Assembly (NCBI GenBank): GCA_940337035.1
Contig: CALNHX010003561.1
Span: 62,001 to 126,000, forward strand
Length of the DNA: 64,000 nt
Reading direction: 5' to 3'
Source: Agriotes lineatus
Taxonomy: Eukaryota > Arthropoda > Insecta > Coleoptera > Elateridae
Shown piece after piece: positions 46,041 through 56,959 of the stretch (position 1 is its first letter; each line of letters opens with the position of its first letter). The position numbers and the translations under genes are program-made. The notes under the pieces were generated by a model. The model did no database searches and was not told the DNA's origin. It was given only the letters and a program-made list of their open reading frames with translations.

Positions 46041-46112
46041 AAAAAAATTGAGTTGCATACCCAACCGAATGGTTTTAGTGTTAAAAAGAAGATATGCTAA
46101 AAGATTAACTAT

Positions 46113-46206
46113 AATAAATAAAAGTATAGGAATATAATTAACTTGGCTATATAATGGTAAATATAATATGGTTGTTCAAATTTATGTAACATAATTTCCA
46201 AATAAA
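46113..46206 (+). terminator. Candidate polyadenylation signals of the carboxylesterase
   Basis: AATAAA occurs at 46113 and 46117, about 75 bp after the stop, and again at 46201. Either cluster would give a short 3' UTR. No transcript evidence is available. Confidence 0.45.
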
Positions 46207-46563
46207 ATTTATTACGCAATGAAAGTGTAATAGTTATTTATGTATTAAGGATATAGTTGATAGATTATAACATGAAGGACTGTTTAAAGCACGGCGCGAA
46301 GCGGAATGCTTTAAATTTCCGAAGAGCTATGATCTTGATTATCACGTGGTACATACAATGTTTTATTTTGTTTTGGTTCTCAAAGTGAACAAAATTTAGC
46401 GATTCAGTATTTTGAGCATAGGGTATTACGTCATCGTTGTACCGGCCTGGTGCAATTTTGATGTGCTGTAGTTTCTATTTAGATTGGTGGTGTAGCTATA
46501 TTGCGTAGTTGGTATTTTTGTTACATTGCTTAGCAACTATTTAGGCCATCGGATCATCAAAGC

Positions 46564-46940
46564 CATGGTGTAAAGAATACTAGGTGTAACGTTCCGCAGA
46601 ATGTGGGCGGACCTCAAATTCAACCAATAGGACATGGTCCGACAAATGGCACGATTGGTAGTACTGAAGTGTATTGTTGAAGACGCTGTCGATGTCAAAT
46701 TCGAGGTTAGGTTTTGCGTCAGTTGGTGTCAGATTGACGCAAAATGTAACCTGCTAACCCCGAATTTGACATCGACTGACAGTGCCAGCAACATATACGA
46801 TCGCAACCATGGTTACACCATGATCGCGGCCGTGATGGATTTCCTGAGCAGGACCATCGGGGATTGGTTGACATCTCCCCTCTATTTTTTGAACGACTGC
46901 CCATCCCGGGAGCGTTTCACCTTGTATTCTTTACACCATG
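46564..46940. mobile_element. MITE, TIR CATGGTGTAAAGAATAC
   Basis: 21-bp TIRs (46564-46584, 46920-46940) differ at one base. Inside is a hairpin at 46688-46778 whose arms share GTCGATGTCAAATTCG. The open frame at 46634-46978 runs through the hairpin and is not called as a gene. The target-site duplication is unclear. Confidence 0.6.
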
Positions 46941-46979
46941 ATCAAAGCCATATTGCGCCCGCTATCGAGGACCAATAAA

Positions 46980-47825
46980 CAAGATTATAGTTACAAAATA
47001 AAATGATATATTATCTACTAACTTTACTATTTCATTTATACTTTTAAAACAAAAAGATCCAAAAGTAAGATCGAGTTACCTACGCTTTTGAAAGCAGTAA
47101 AGAACGCAAAAATCGTCATTAAAATACGAGAAATCGGCAGTAAAATAATCCATAGTTTTCCGACTTATTGCAGTTGGCAGGGTGACAGATGGATGACAGA
47201 AAACATCAACATTACCTATTGGTTAAATAGATATTAAGGATACAAATTTGATTATGAGCATTTTAACGAAACAAGTTTGATTGCCAGAACCAGGAGGCGA
47301 GCCGGATTTTGCGGCAATCAAATGAGTTTCGTTATGTGCCATAAGCAAACGAGCATTGTTCAAAATTGTACCTTCATCAATAAATTCTAGTTCAGTGTAT
47401 TTTTTTATATGAAAAGAGGATGATAATATATATCCATTATCGTACTGAGTGCGGTGGTTAATAGTCCATAACAACATCGATGAAAATAAAATTTATAACA
47501 TCCATGACTGTTATGGGGAACTTGTCAGTTAGGATGAAAGTTCGGTTATTGACAAATAACAAGTAGGTGTTATGAAAAAGACATAATGTTTATATTCCTC
47601 CGCCTTAGGGGCCATTGCAACTAAATCCACATTCGTGATAAAAGTTAAACTTCAGTGTTTTGGTACTCAAACAACTATTTTTACAAAAATGCAATCTTTT
47701 GTCTAAATTTTATACGTTACAAAATAGCATTGATTTAAAAAATAGCACAAAAGGTATATTACTACTATCAAGCTTTGTAAATTTGATCATCAGGAAGATA
47801 GTAAACGTGATTAATGGAGAGTAAG
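46980..47825. other. No gene recognised
   Basis: An 84-codon open frame on the minus strand (47477-47223) has no recognisable motifs or splice context. The rest is AT-rich without clear structure. Confidence 0.4.
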
Positions 47826-47829
47826 ATAA

Positions 47830-48345
47830 TTGTCACTTATAATACCATGAGTAATCAAAGTTATGTCGAATATTTTTGCTGTGGTATCACGAATGTCCAT
47901 TGCGCTTAGGTTCGATTAGGACGAGTGCGCTAGCACGAGTCCTAATCCCAAGCGCAATGGACATGAGTGATACCACCGCAAAAATATTCTACTTAACTTT
48001 GACTAAGAATGGCATTCGAGGGACTATTCAATGAACCAAACTACTTTTTCAAATTAGTTTTCAGTAAATCTAGCAACAAACTACGCAATTTCTATAGTAA
48101 CAAAACACTAATATTGATTTTTTCTAATAAAAATCACATTTGTTTAAAATATTTACTATACCATTAGTGAAAATTGTCGATCATTTTCACTAGTGAAAAT
48201 TGTCGAAAAATATTCACTATACAACTAGTGAAAATTGTCCATTATTTTCACTAGTGAAAATTGTCAATATAGTTCATTTTTATTAGCTCAAAGACGTCAA
48301 ATCTTGTATTTTTATTGGACAGTTTTTGATAGATGACAAGTGAGT
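47830..48345. mobile_element. Hairpin MITE, copy 1
   Basis: An imperfect palindrome of about 80-bp arms (47846-48010; arm core GTCCATTGCGCTT) lies next to a unique part with CACTAGTGAAAATTGTC tandem units. The element, minus those units, is present in inverted orientation at 53932-54368. Confidence 0.65.
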
Positions 48346-48530
48346 TGAATAGTCAATAATAATAAATCCTGTTTATTTCGTAATCAGCTCAAAATGTCTA
48401 TGTTACACGTAAATGATTCTTTTAGGTAAATGCTTTTCCTGGGCAAATATCTGCCTTTTTTCGCCTAACCTCTACCGTTGCCCCTTGGAACCGCTTACAC
48501 ATAACTTCGGGGGGCGCAGGCGTCGCTTAA

Positions 48531-50089
48531 ATATTATCTACCTGGGCGAATATGTTTGTTCTTATTTAACTGCTAAATGACCGGAAAAATGCTATTGAAC
48601 TTGACTAAAAATAAATTTTATTATGTAACATCAACTTTAACTAACGTGGCAAATTTCACACAGAATATGTGGGAAACCCTAACCAATAATAAGCAAGTTG
48701 ACGTTGTTTACATTGACTTTCCTAGAGCCTTTGACAGAGTTTCTCATGCTGTTATTTTGAAAAATTAGAATAATTTGATTTTGGCGCAGCCCTTATTAAC
48801 TTATTTAACTATTATCCTCCTGAAAGACAACAGGTAGTAGTCTACAACGGAAATCAATCACAGGCATACAAATCATCGTTATGTGTACCTCAAAGTTTCG
48901 TACTAGAACCACTTCTATTTCTTATTTTCATTAATGATCTTCCGATCACTGTAAAATTTTCCGAATATATTCTTTTTTCTAACGATTTTAAACTTTGGAA
49001 AGTGATTAGAACTTCATCGGGCTGTGACTTACTGTAGCAGGACTTCATTAGTATTCATCATTGGAGCTCTGAATTATCACTTATTAAAGTTTTCAATATT
49101 AGTTAGTCACGTTTTCAAAGCAAAAATGTGATGTAATGGATGGAAAAAGTTTAAAGCGTAAAGACAAGACTTTTACGACACCAAACTTTTATTTAATTGC
49201 CGCATTCAAAATATAGTGAATAAAAACTCTTTAGAATTTACACTTAAAAATTTAGATCACTTTAAAATTAAAAATACACTTTGTCGTTTACGTTAGGTAA
49301 AAATTGAAATATTGCTCCATCACCTTTATTCAATGTATGTGCGCAACAATTAATAATGGGATAAAAAGTTATTAAAGCTAAGAAAAGTACAGTAGTAGTT
49401 AGTTGCGCATCGGTTACCGCAAACCAGGTCAATAGAAGTTAAGTTACGTTTAAAAAATCTTAACACTCAAGTCAAGTAAACCAGTGGAAGAGACTGTACT
49501 TTAGTTAGCCATAAGCAATTTGTATCATAAATAATTTAAAATAGAATTTCGTAGGCAAAATGGTCATATTAAAGGCGAGCATTTAGCCGATATTTTGAAA
49601 CTGCTTTTCTCTAGGAAGAGGAAAATATTCAAATCTCACGGAATGGTTAAGGGTAAATTTATGCAAGATTTACCTCGTAAGCCAAAAAATCTGGTGTGAT
49701 ACATGCACACAACTTTCTTTTACAGTGATCTTATAATTAGCCAGACATTTGATTTTAAATTTTTAAGCATTTGTCAAAAATTTAAAAAAATTACAAATTC
49801 TACAAAAACGGTACAAAATAGAGCGTTAGGCAAAGAGACAAATTTTCTCTAGAATTTTAAGCTGAATTCAAAAATGTAATAATATACCGGGTGTTCTATT
49901 TAAACTAGAAGTTAATAAAAAAAATAGATAAAAAAACCCAGAAAACGCCTACTGAGTTTTCTGGGTAAAATTTGAGTTAGAATTTAGTTAGTTAATAAGT
50001 AACGGTGTTAAACTTAAGATCTTCTGTAAATGGCAGAAAATAAATGCAAGTATTTGTTCTTAAGTGTTTTTATTAATCTCGCAACAGTA
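48531..50089 (+). repeat. Duplicated block, copy 1: LINE RT relic plus flank
   Basis: It matches 52963-56142 in the same orientation, apart from insertions in the latter. It contains a LINE RT relic near 48670-49080: VVYIDFPRAFDRVSH, SLCVPQSFVLEP and LLFLIFINDLP, with the active site reduced to FSNDFK. It ends at the LTR boundary at 50090, and the pre-LTR flank is shared with copy 2. Only the 5' 63 codons are open. Confidence 0.75.
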
Positions 50090-51991
50090 TGTTGTCTGAT
50101 TATTACTTATTTTCTGGGCGATCTTCCAAAGAAAAGTTACAATCAGGTACACTTAAGTGCAAAAGCCGGCCGCCATCTCAGCGATTGAAGGCGTGTAGCT
50201 CTTTGAGAAATGAAACGGTAGAACAATAATTAAATGCCCAGTGCGAAAACAAATCTTTATAATAACGGCGAATGCACCCCGGTGTACACACAGTACAAAG
50301 CATATATTGCAATGGTTTTTAGCCCTCAAAGCAGCTCTGGTAGCAGTACGAACAAATTAAATCAAAATAGAAAAGCACAGAGTTGATAGAATTCACACAT
50401 CTGTATAATTTTCACATAAGTTGTCAATATGAAATTACATGGACAAATTGAGCCATTATTATTGGAAATAAATTAAATAAGCTAGAAGGAAATGAAACTT
50501 GATTGTCACAAGGGTGTGCAGTTCTTAAAGTAATTTAGTTAAACTTATAGCATTATTTAAAATATGCAGAGAAAAAGCAAGTTCTTACAGAGAGCAATAA
50601 TTAACTGTGCGTCGCAAATTAATTTGAACTAGAGTAAATAAAATAATAATTTCTTTGAGTAAATTAAACAAAGGTTAGAGAGGCAGAAGGCTTATGAAAG
50701 AATGGGGTAAAAGAACCCAAAGGCAGATTTAGAAGGCGAATCATGAATTAAAAATGGATCAACAAGAATTCTAAAATAGCTGGATTTAAAATGTGTATTG
50801 GTTTGGGAGTACCTAAGTGAAAGCGAAACTTACATTGAACTCTAAAGTACCTAAAAAGGAAATGAACGAAAGGAGGCTGTGATCAGTGAAATGAGTGAAC
50901 AAAAGGGCCTGTTAATTAGCGAAACGCGAGTGAAAATCAAAGGACAATAACCATAAACTTACAAAGACAATTTTATAGAATTAAGTTTAATTGTAAAAAT
51001 GTATTAAATTTAAGATTTAATTTGTAAAGATTCTGATTTGACACAGTTCGAATTTCCTGTTTAATTTTGGTAGATTGTTTTTTGTTTATAACGAACAAGG
51101 GGATTAATAAATGAATAAAAATTGCTGGCCGACAGCTTAAATTGTGGCTGGTGTTTAATTTGAATTTTCATACCCTTTACATTAATTTACAGACACAAAA
51201 TTGCACCAAAGTGTTTATAACGTGTCAGTGTTCGTGCACAAATAAAGGCAATAAAATCCTTCACCTAAAGTTAAATTCATCTTCGGCCATCGTTCCGTTC
51301 CTGACGACCGAGCTTCGACAAGTCATTTCGGGCCATTCGAGGACACCCAGGGGCAATATTGGAGTTCCTGCACTAGCAGCCGAGGCCTACGAGGACCATA
51401 CCAGCATCGCACATCTGGCAACCGACCGCAAGAGAAGGTGTGAGCAATTTTTACCTGCGGAACCTCAACGGAGACCATCTGGGGAAAATTCAAAAGGTCA
51501 GTGGTGAAGCCAATTCTATTATTGTAAGCGTACAACTTACTGAGGGACCCAAAAGCTGCGCTGCGGAGCCGATATAAGCAGAATCCAGGACTTCGGAACG
51601 GTTTAAAACTGCTATAACCGCCATCAGAAAGTTGGGTTAGAAAATTTGAGATTTTTCTTAATTTACCGAAACAAAAGCCTAATTTTCAATCTGCAAAACA
51701 ATTGCTAGAGCGACGCGTAGATTGAGCGCGATAATTCAAATCTTACCGAGTTCGTTTGCTCATTCGAATTGCAGTAAACAAACAATTAAACTTTCAGGCG
51801 ACTTGCACTTAGTTGAATGTCTCTGTAGAACGTCAATTTAGACTGAGTTAGTTACAAGGTTATGGTAGAGCATTTGAACTACGCATTTCAGTGGCGTACA
51901 AGTTTATTAACAAGAAGGAACCTCAGACCCGTAAAGATATTTGAGTTTTCATGCTTAATTCCGGTGCTAGCCAAATTACTAATTACGGATT
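50090..51991. repeat. LTR copy C carrying the nested solo LTR in reversed orientation
   Basis: 50090-50307 matches the start of LTR copies A and B, with about 140 bp deleted before CACAGTACAAAGC. At 50308, after ATAT, the nested solo LTR begins with the end opposite to that in copy A and runs as its reverse complement to 51991. The last 187 bp are missing where another element joins. The 121-codon frame at 51142-51507 differs from the copy at 3195-2830 at only five residues. TATAAG is at 51573-51578. Confidence 0.75.
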
Positions 51992-52952
51992 CGTTTGACT
52001 GCTCTAAACTGTTCCGAACAGTTTAGAGCAGGAAAACGGCGTTCGTTTGAGAACGAGCAGCTGCTCCGAACTGCTTGAACTGCGTTCGTTTGATAAGGTG
52101 CAAGTTGCTCGGAACTGCTTGGAACAGCTTTTCTTACTCCTGGTCTTTAGGAGGAGTAAAAAGTAGCAGACTAGCGCAGTAAAAAAGGTGAAAGTCAGCT
52201 GTTTTGCGCGTCTTCCGTCAGTCTATTTCATTTCCTAATTCTAGCGTTCGAATTTGTATTTGGTTGTGTTTAGCATTGTTTAGAATTGTTTAAAAATACG
52301 TCTACGCCATCCTCCACTACGCAGAATGATGATAATATAAACCCGTTGACCGCTTGTTAATTTCAATATTAATGAATTATTTTTCCTAAAAAAGGATGAA
52401 TTAATTGACGTCATTAATACACTGTTTTTGATTAATAGACTCTTTTTCATTAATTAACTGTTTTTTAAGAAAGGATGGATTAATAGATCTATTAATACAC
52501 TGTTTTTGATGAATACACTATTTTTCATTAATTGACTGTTTTTGTGATTTTGATGTTTTGATGATATTTTGCATGGAGGTTAGTTGTATTAATCAAATTT
52601 TTTGCCACAAAAAAAGATTTTGCGGTCAACGAAAAAATTTTGTAATCAACTCGTTTGTTAATGGGCGATTAATAATCTCAACTATTAAAGGCACTCACTC
52701 GCTATCGCTCGTTCGTGCTTTAAAAAGTTTCGATTATTAATCGCCTTCATTAACACACTTGTTGGTTAAATAACTAATATTTAAGGTTTTATTATTTGTT
52801 TTGTCAACAACATTAAACTGCTCCAAACTGCTCTAAAACCGTTCGTTTGTTTCTGCTCGATTCTGCGCAATTAGTTTGCTCGAACCTGCACTAAACTGTT
52901 CTGGTGACGTCACGCTAAAGTGTTCAGATCAGTTTAGAGCAGGACAAACGAA
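51990..52952. mobile_element. Element with CTGCTCTAAACTG subterminal repeats
   Basis: Ends TTCGTTTGACTGCTCTAAAC and, reversed, TTCGTTTGTCCTGCTCTAAAC are inverted repeats. The left end contains a palindrome of 14-bp arms around one base (52001-52029). Degenerate CTGCTC(C/T)(G/A)AACTG motifs are scattered for about 150 bp inside both ends, like transposase-binding sites. It encloses the repeat at 52340-52790. The superfamily is unknown. Confidence 0.55.
52340..52790. repeat. ATTAAT-rich repeat element, copy 1
   Basis: The sequence is the reverse complement of 53836-53931 plus 54366-54700. It contains repeats of AGTGTATTAATCAAAAACAG type and a small palindrome GCACTCACTCGCTATCGCTC. It ends CACACTTGTTGGTTAAATAAC. 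The 60-codon open frame at 52558-52740 is not called as a gene. Confidence 0.6.
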
Positions 52953-53835
52953 CATACCTATTATCTACCTGGACGAATATGTTTGTTCTTATTTAACTGC
53001 TAAATGACCGAAAAAATACTATTGAACCGGACAAAAAATACATTTTATTATGTAACATGAACTTTAACTAGCTTGGCAAGTTTCACACAGAATGTGTCGG
53101 AAACCTTAACCAATAATAAGCAAGTTGACATTGTTTACATTGACTTTGCTAGAGCCTTTGACAGAGTTTCTTATGCTGTTATTTTAAAAAATTAGAATAA
53201 TATTATTTTGGCGCAGCCCTTATTAACTTATTTAACTAATATCCTCCTGAAAGACAACAGGTAGTAGTCTACAACGGAAGTCAATCACAGGCATACAAAT
53301 CATCGTTAGGTGTACCTCAAAGTTTCGTACTAGAACCACTTCTATTTCTTATTTTCATTAATGATCTTCCGATCACTGTAAAGTTTTCCGAATATATTCT
53401 CTTTGCTGACGATTTTAAACTTTGGAAAGTGATTAGAACTCCATCAGGCTGTGACTTACTGTAGCAGGACTTCATTAGTATTCATCATTGGAGCTCTGAA
53501 TTATCACTTATTAAAGTTTTCAATATTAGTTAGTCACGTTTTCAAAGCAAAAATAATCCTATTTGGTATAACTCTGTGATGGATGGAAAAAGTTTAACGC
53601 GTAAAGACAAGACATTCGCGACACCAAACTTTTATTTAATTGCCGCATTCAAAATATAGTGAATAAAATGTTAAACTCTTTAGAATATATACTTAAAAAT
53701 TTAGATCACTTTAAAATGAAAAATACACTTTGTCGTCTGTATTACACATACGTTAGGTAAAAATTGGAATATTGTCCATCCCCTTTATTCAATGTATGTG
53801 CACAGCAATTAATAATGGAAAAAATAGTTATTTAA

Positions 53836-54707
53836 CCAACAAGTGTGTTAATGAAGGCGATTAATAATCGAAACTGTTTAAAGCACGAACGAGCTATAGC
53901 GAGTGAGTGCCTTAAATAGCTGAGACTATTCAATTCACCTGTCATCTGTCAAAAAGTGACCAATGAAAATCCAGAATTCTGACGTTTCTCGACTAATCAA
54001 AAAAATATCAGTGGATATATCTTCCTAGAAGGTATTCAAGTGACTATTTTTAGCAAATGCGATTTTTATTAGAAAAAGTCAATATTAGTGTTCTGTTACT
54101 ATAGAAATTGCGTAGTTTGTTGCTAGATTTACTAAAAACTAATTTGAAAAGGTAGTTTGGTTCATTAAATAGTCCCTCGAATACCATTCTTAGTCAAAGT
54201 TAAGTAGATTATTTTTGCGGTGGTATCACTACTCATGTCCATTGCGCTTGGGATTAGGACTCGTGCTATCGCACTCGTCCTAATCGTACCAAAGCGCAAT
54301 GGACATTCGTGACACCACCACAAAAATAGTCGACATAACTTTGACTACTCATGGTATTATAAGTGATTATTAATCGACCATTAACAAACGAGTTGATTAC
54401 AACATTTTTTCGTTGACCGTAAAATATTTTTTTGTGGCGAAAAACTTGATTAATACAACTAACCTCCATGCAAAATATCATCAAAACGTCAAAATCACAA
54501 AAACAGTTAATTAATGAAAAAAAGTGTATTAATCAAAAACAGTGTATTAATAGATCTATTAATCCATCCGTTTTTAAAAAACAGTTAATTAATGAAAAAG
54601 AGTGTATTAATCAAAAACAGTGTATTAATGACGTCTATTAATCCATCCTTTTTTAGGAAAAATAATTCATTAATATGGAACTTAACAAGCGGTCAACGAA
54701 AAAAGTT
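53836..54707. mobile_element. Inserted repeat element, copy 2, with its own nested MITE
   Basis: AGTTATT borders both sides, and copy 1 of the surrounding block has one AGTTATT at the equivalent site near 49370, so this is an insertion. It is the reverse complement of 52340-52790 except for the MITE at 53932-54368. Confidence 0.7.
53932..54368. mobile_element. Hairpin MITE, copy 2, nested
   Basis: The reverse complement of most of 47830-48345, including the GTCCATTGCGCTT palindrome. The repeat copy at 52340-52790 is continuous at this position, giving the empty site. This is the third level of nesting at this locus. Confidence 0.7.
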
Positions 54708-56142
54708 ATTAAAGCTAAGAAAAGTACAGTAGTAGTTGCGCATCGGTTCCCGCAGATCAGGTTAATAGAAGTTAAGTTACGTTTAAAAAATCTTAACACT
54801 CAAGTCAAGTAAACCAGTGTTACGATTTGCGTTCTTAAGTGAAAATGAACTATACGCGGTTGTAGGAATATACTGTACTTTAGTTACCCATAAGCAATTT
54901 GTATCATAAATAATTTAAGATAGAATTCCGTAGGCAAAATGGTCATATTAAAGGCTAAATATATTTTGAACCTGCTTTATTCTGGAAAGAGGTAAATATT
55001 CAAATCTCACGGAATGGTTAAGAGTAGATTTATGCAAGATTTGCCTCGTAAGCCAAAAAATCTGGTGTGATACACGCATACAACTTCCTTTTACAGTGAT
55101 CTTATTATTAGCAAAAAATTTGATTTTAAATTTTTAAGCATTTGTCAATTTTTTTTGAAAAATTACAAATTCTACGATAACGGTACAAAATAGAGCGTTA
55201 TGTAAAAAGACAAATTGTCTCTAGAATTTTAAGCTGAATTCAAAAATGTAATAATATACCGGGTGTTCTATTTAAAATAAAAGTTAATAAAAAAAATGAT
55301 AAAAAAAAACAAAAGAAACCCATTTTAGAGGTATTCAACTAAAAAATCACCTATTACTATCTCACGTCAATACACGTTTAAAATGCAATAAAAATGTGAA
55401 GTTTGAAAAAAATCGTTAGAGCCGAAAAAACTGAAAAATCACAAGAGTAAACATCTACTTCCGGTTATGCGATTTTCTTCAAAAGCTTGCTGTCGCATCT
55501 ACATGGTACACAAAACTTATATATGAAGTTTCAACACCACACGTCTTTTCGCTTTTGCGATATTCTGTTCACAGACAGCCAGACAGACACACAGACACAC
55601 AGACACACAGGCAGACCAATGAAAAAAAATTTGCTTTTTGGGTTTAGGGGACTCTAAAACTTGAAGATCTGTTGAAAACTTATTTTAGAATTTTTGGGGT
55701 GAATCCAATACTTCCTTTATTGTAAAAGGAAGTAAAAATTAGGCGAAGCTAGGTTATTAGTGCGTGATCAGAAGTTGCAACTCGGTCATAAAAATTACGT
55801 GCCGGCTGGAGCAAATTCTTGTAGTAAACTTTATCAGCGATCATTTGCGAGGTCTCGACCGCTTGAACAATTTTAGCGTGTGAAACCTACAAAAGTTGTA
55901 GAATTCATAGAACTATTATGAATTGTCACGTACGTATGTACGTGACAGAGGTCCAAAATTTAGAATTGCTCTGATAGGCTTATTTGGGAATTTGAAAACG
56001 CCTACCGAGTTTTCTTAGTAAAATTGGACTTAGAATTTAGTTAGTTAATAAGTAACGGTGTTAAACTTAAGTTGTTCTGTAAACGGCAGAAAATAAATGC
56101 AAGTATTTGTACTTAAGTGTTCTTATTAATCTCACAACAGTA

Positions 56143-56940
56143 TGTTGGCTAATTATTACTTATTTTCTGGGCGGTCTTCCAAAGAAAAATTACAATCAGG
56201 TACACTTTGGTGCAAAATTCGGCCGCCAGCTCAGCGGTCGGAGGCGTGTAGCTCTTTGAGAAATGAAACGGTAGAACAATAATTAAATGCCCAGTGCGCC
56301 AACAAATCTTTATAATAACGGCGAATACACCCCGGTATTCTAGCGAGAATTTTTAAACTCTCAATACCTAGCATAGAACTACACCTTCTGAAAGATAGCT
56401 CCAAATACATCAAATAACCGTAACTAAGCTCAACCCAGTTTACTGGCATAAAGATCATATAATTCCAGGAAAATATCACAGTACAAAGCATATATATAGT
56501 TATCACAATAATCTGCACAAATCAGAATCGCATAGTTACTACAATCAAAAATTACAAGGGTCACTCGGCCAATCGGAGCGTTCGAAGATGGTTTGCCGCC
56601 AGTGCTTTCACAGTGCTTATCGATCGCCCGGCATACGGGCATACGACGTAGTGAACGGCGAGTTGTCGGCGCACGCTTTTGAAGTGCAATTTCGTTTGAA
56701 AATGCCGCGAGTGACCCATCTTATATTTATTCTGTAATCTTTCCTACAATTAAACAAATTACATACAATCACATACTTATAACTTCACAATACAGTACGG
56801 CAATATTACAAATTGCACATATTAAAAATAGCTGCCTAGCAAGCCACGTGGTAGGCAGAAATTCCTGGGCTCAGTCTTGAAGGAAACTTAAACGCGGTTC
56901 CAAGCGTTTCGCCAAATAAACTTGTGCAGCCGTAGCTGGT
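56143..56940 (-). repeat. LTR copy B (3' LTR of the non-coding LTR element)
   Basis: It matches 1808-2158 plus 4033-4258 without the solo LTR, showing the empty ATAT site. It carries its own 198-bp MITE at 56546-56743. On the minus strand the interior sequence (59900 to about 56960) precedes it, so it is the 3' LTR of that copy. The right edge is approximate. Confidence 0.65.
56546..56743. mobile_element. 198-bp MITE with 7-bp TSD CTACAAT
   Basis: CTACAAT lies at 56539-56545 and 56744-56750, and LTR copy A has a single CTACAAT at the same place. Subterminal GGGTCACTCG and CGAGTGACCC are inverted repeats. It is more GC-rich than its host sequence and has no coding capacity. Confidence 0.75.
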
Positions 56941-56959
56941 GTGCTCTAAGTAGGCGCCG

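Larger units (their letters stand above)
52963..56142 (+). repeat. Duplicated block, copy 2: LINE RT relic plus insertions
   Basis: The second copy of 48531-50089. The RT relic (53130-53480) keeps GVPQ and FADDFK, better preserved than copy 1. Two insertions are absent from copy 1: the repeat at 53836-54707 with AGTTATT on both sides, and about 55313-55990. The latter holds a CAGACACACAGACACA microsatellite and a hairpin ACTTCCTTTA...AAAGGAAGT. It ends at the LTR at 56143. Confidence 0.75.

Noticed and set aside
46634..46978. 114-codon open frame on the plus strand
   Set aside because: It runs through the hairpin and right TIR of a MITE and resembles no protein.
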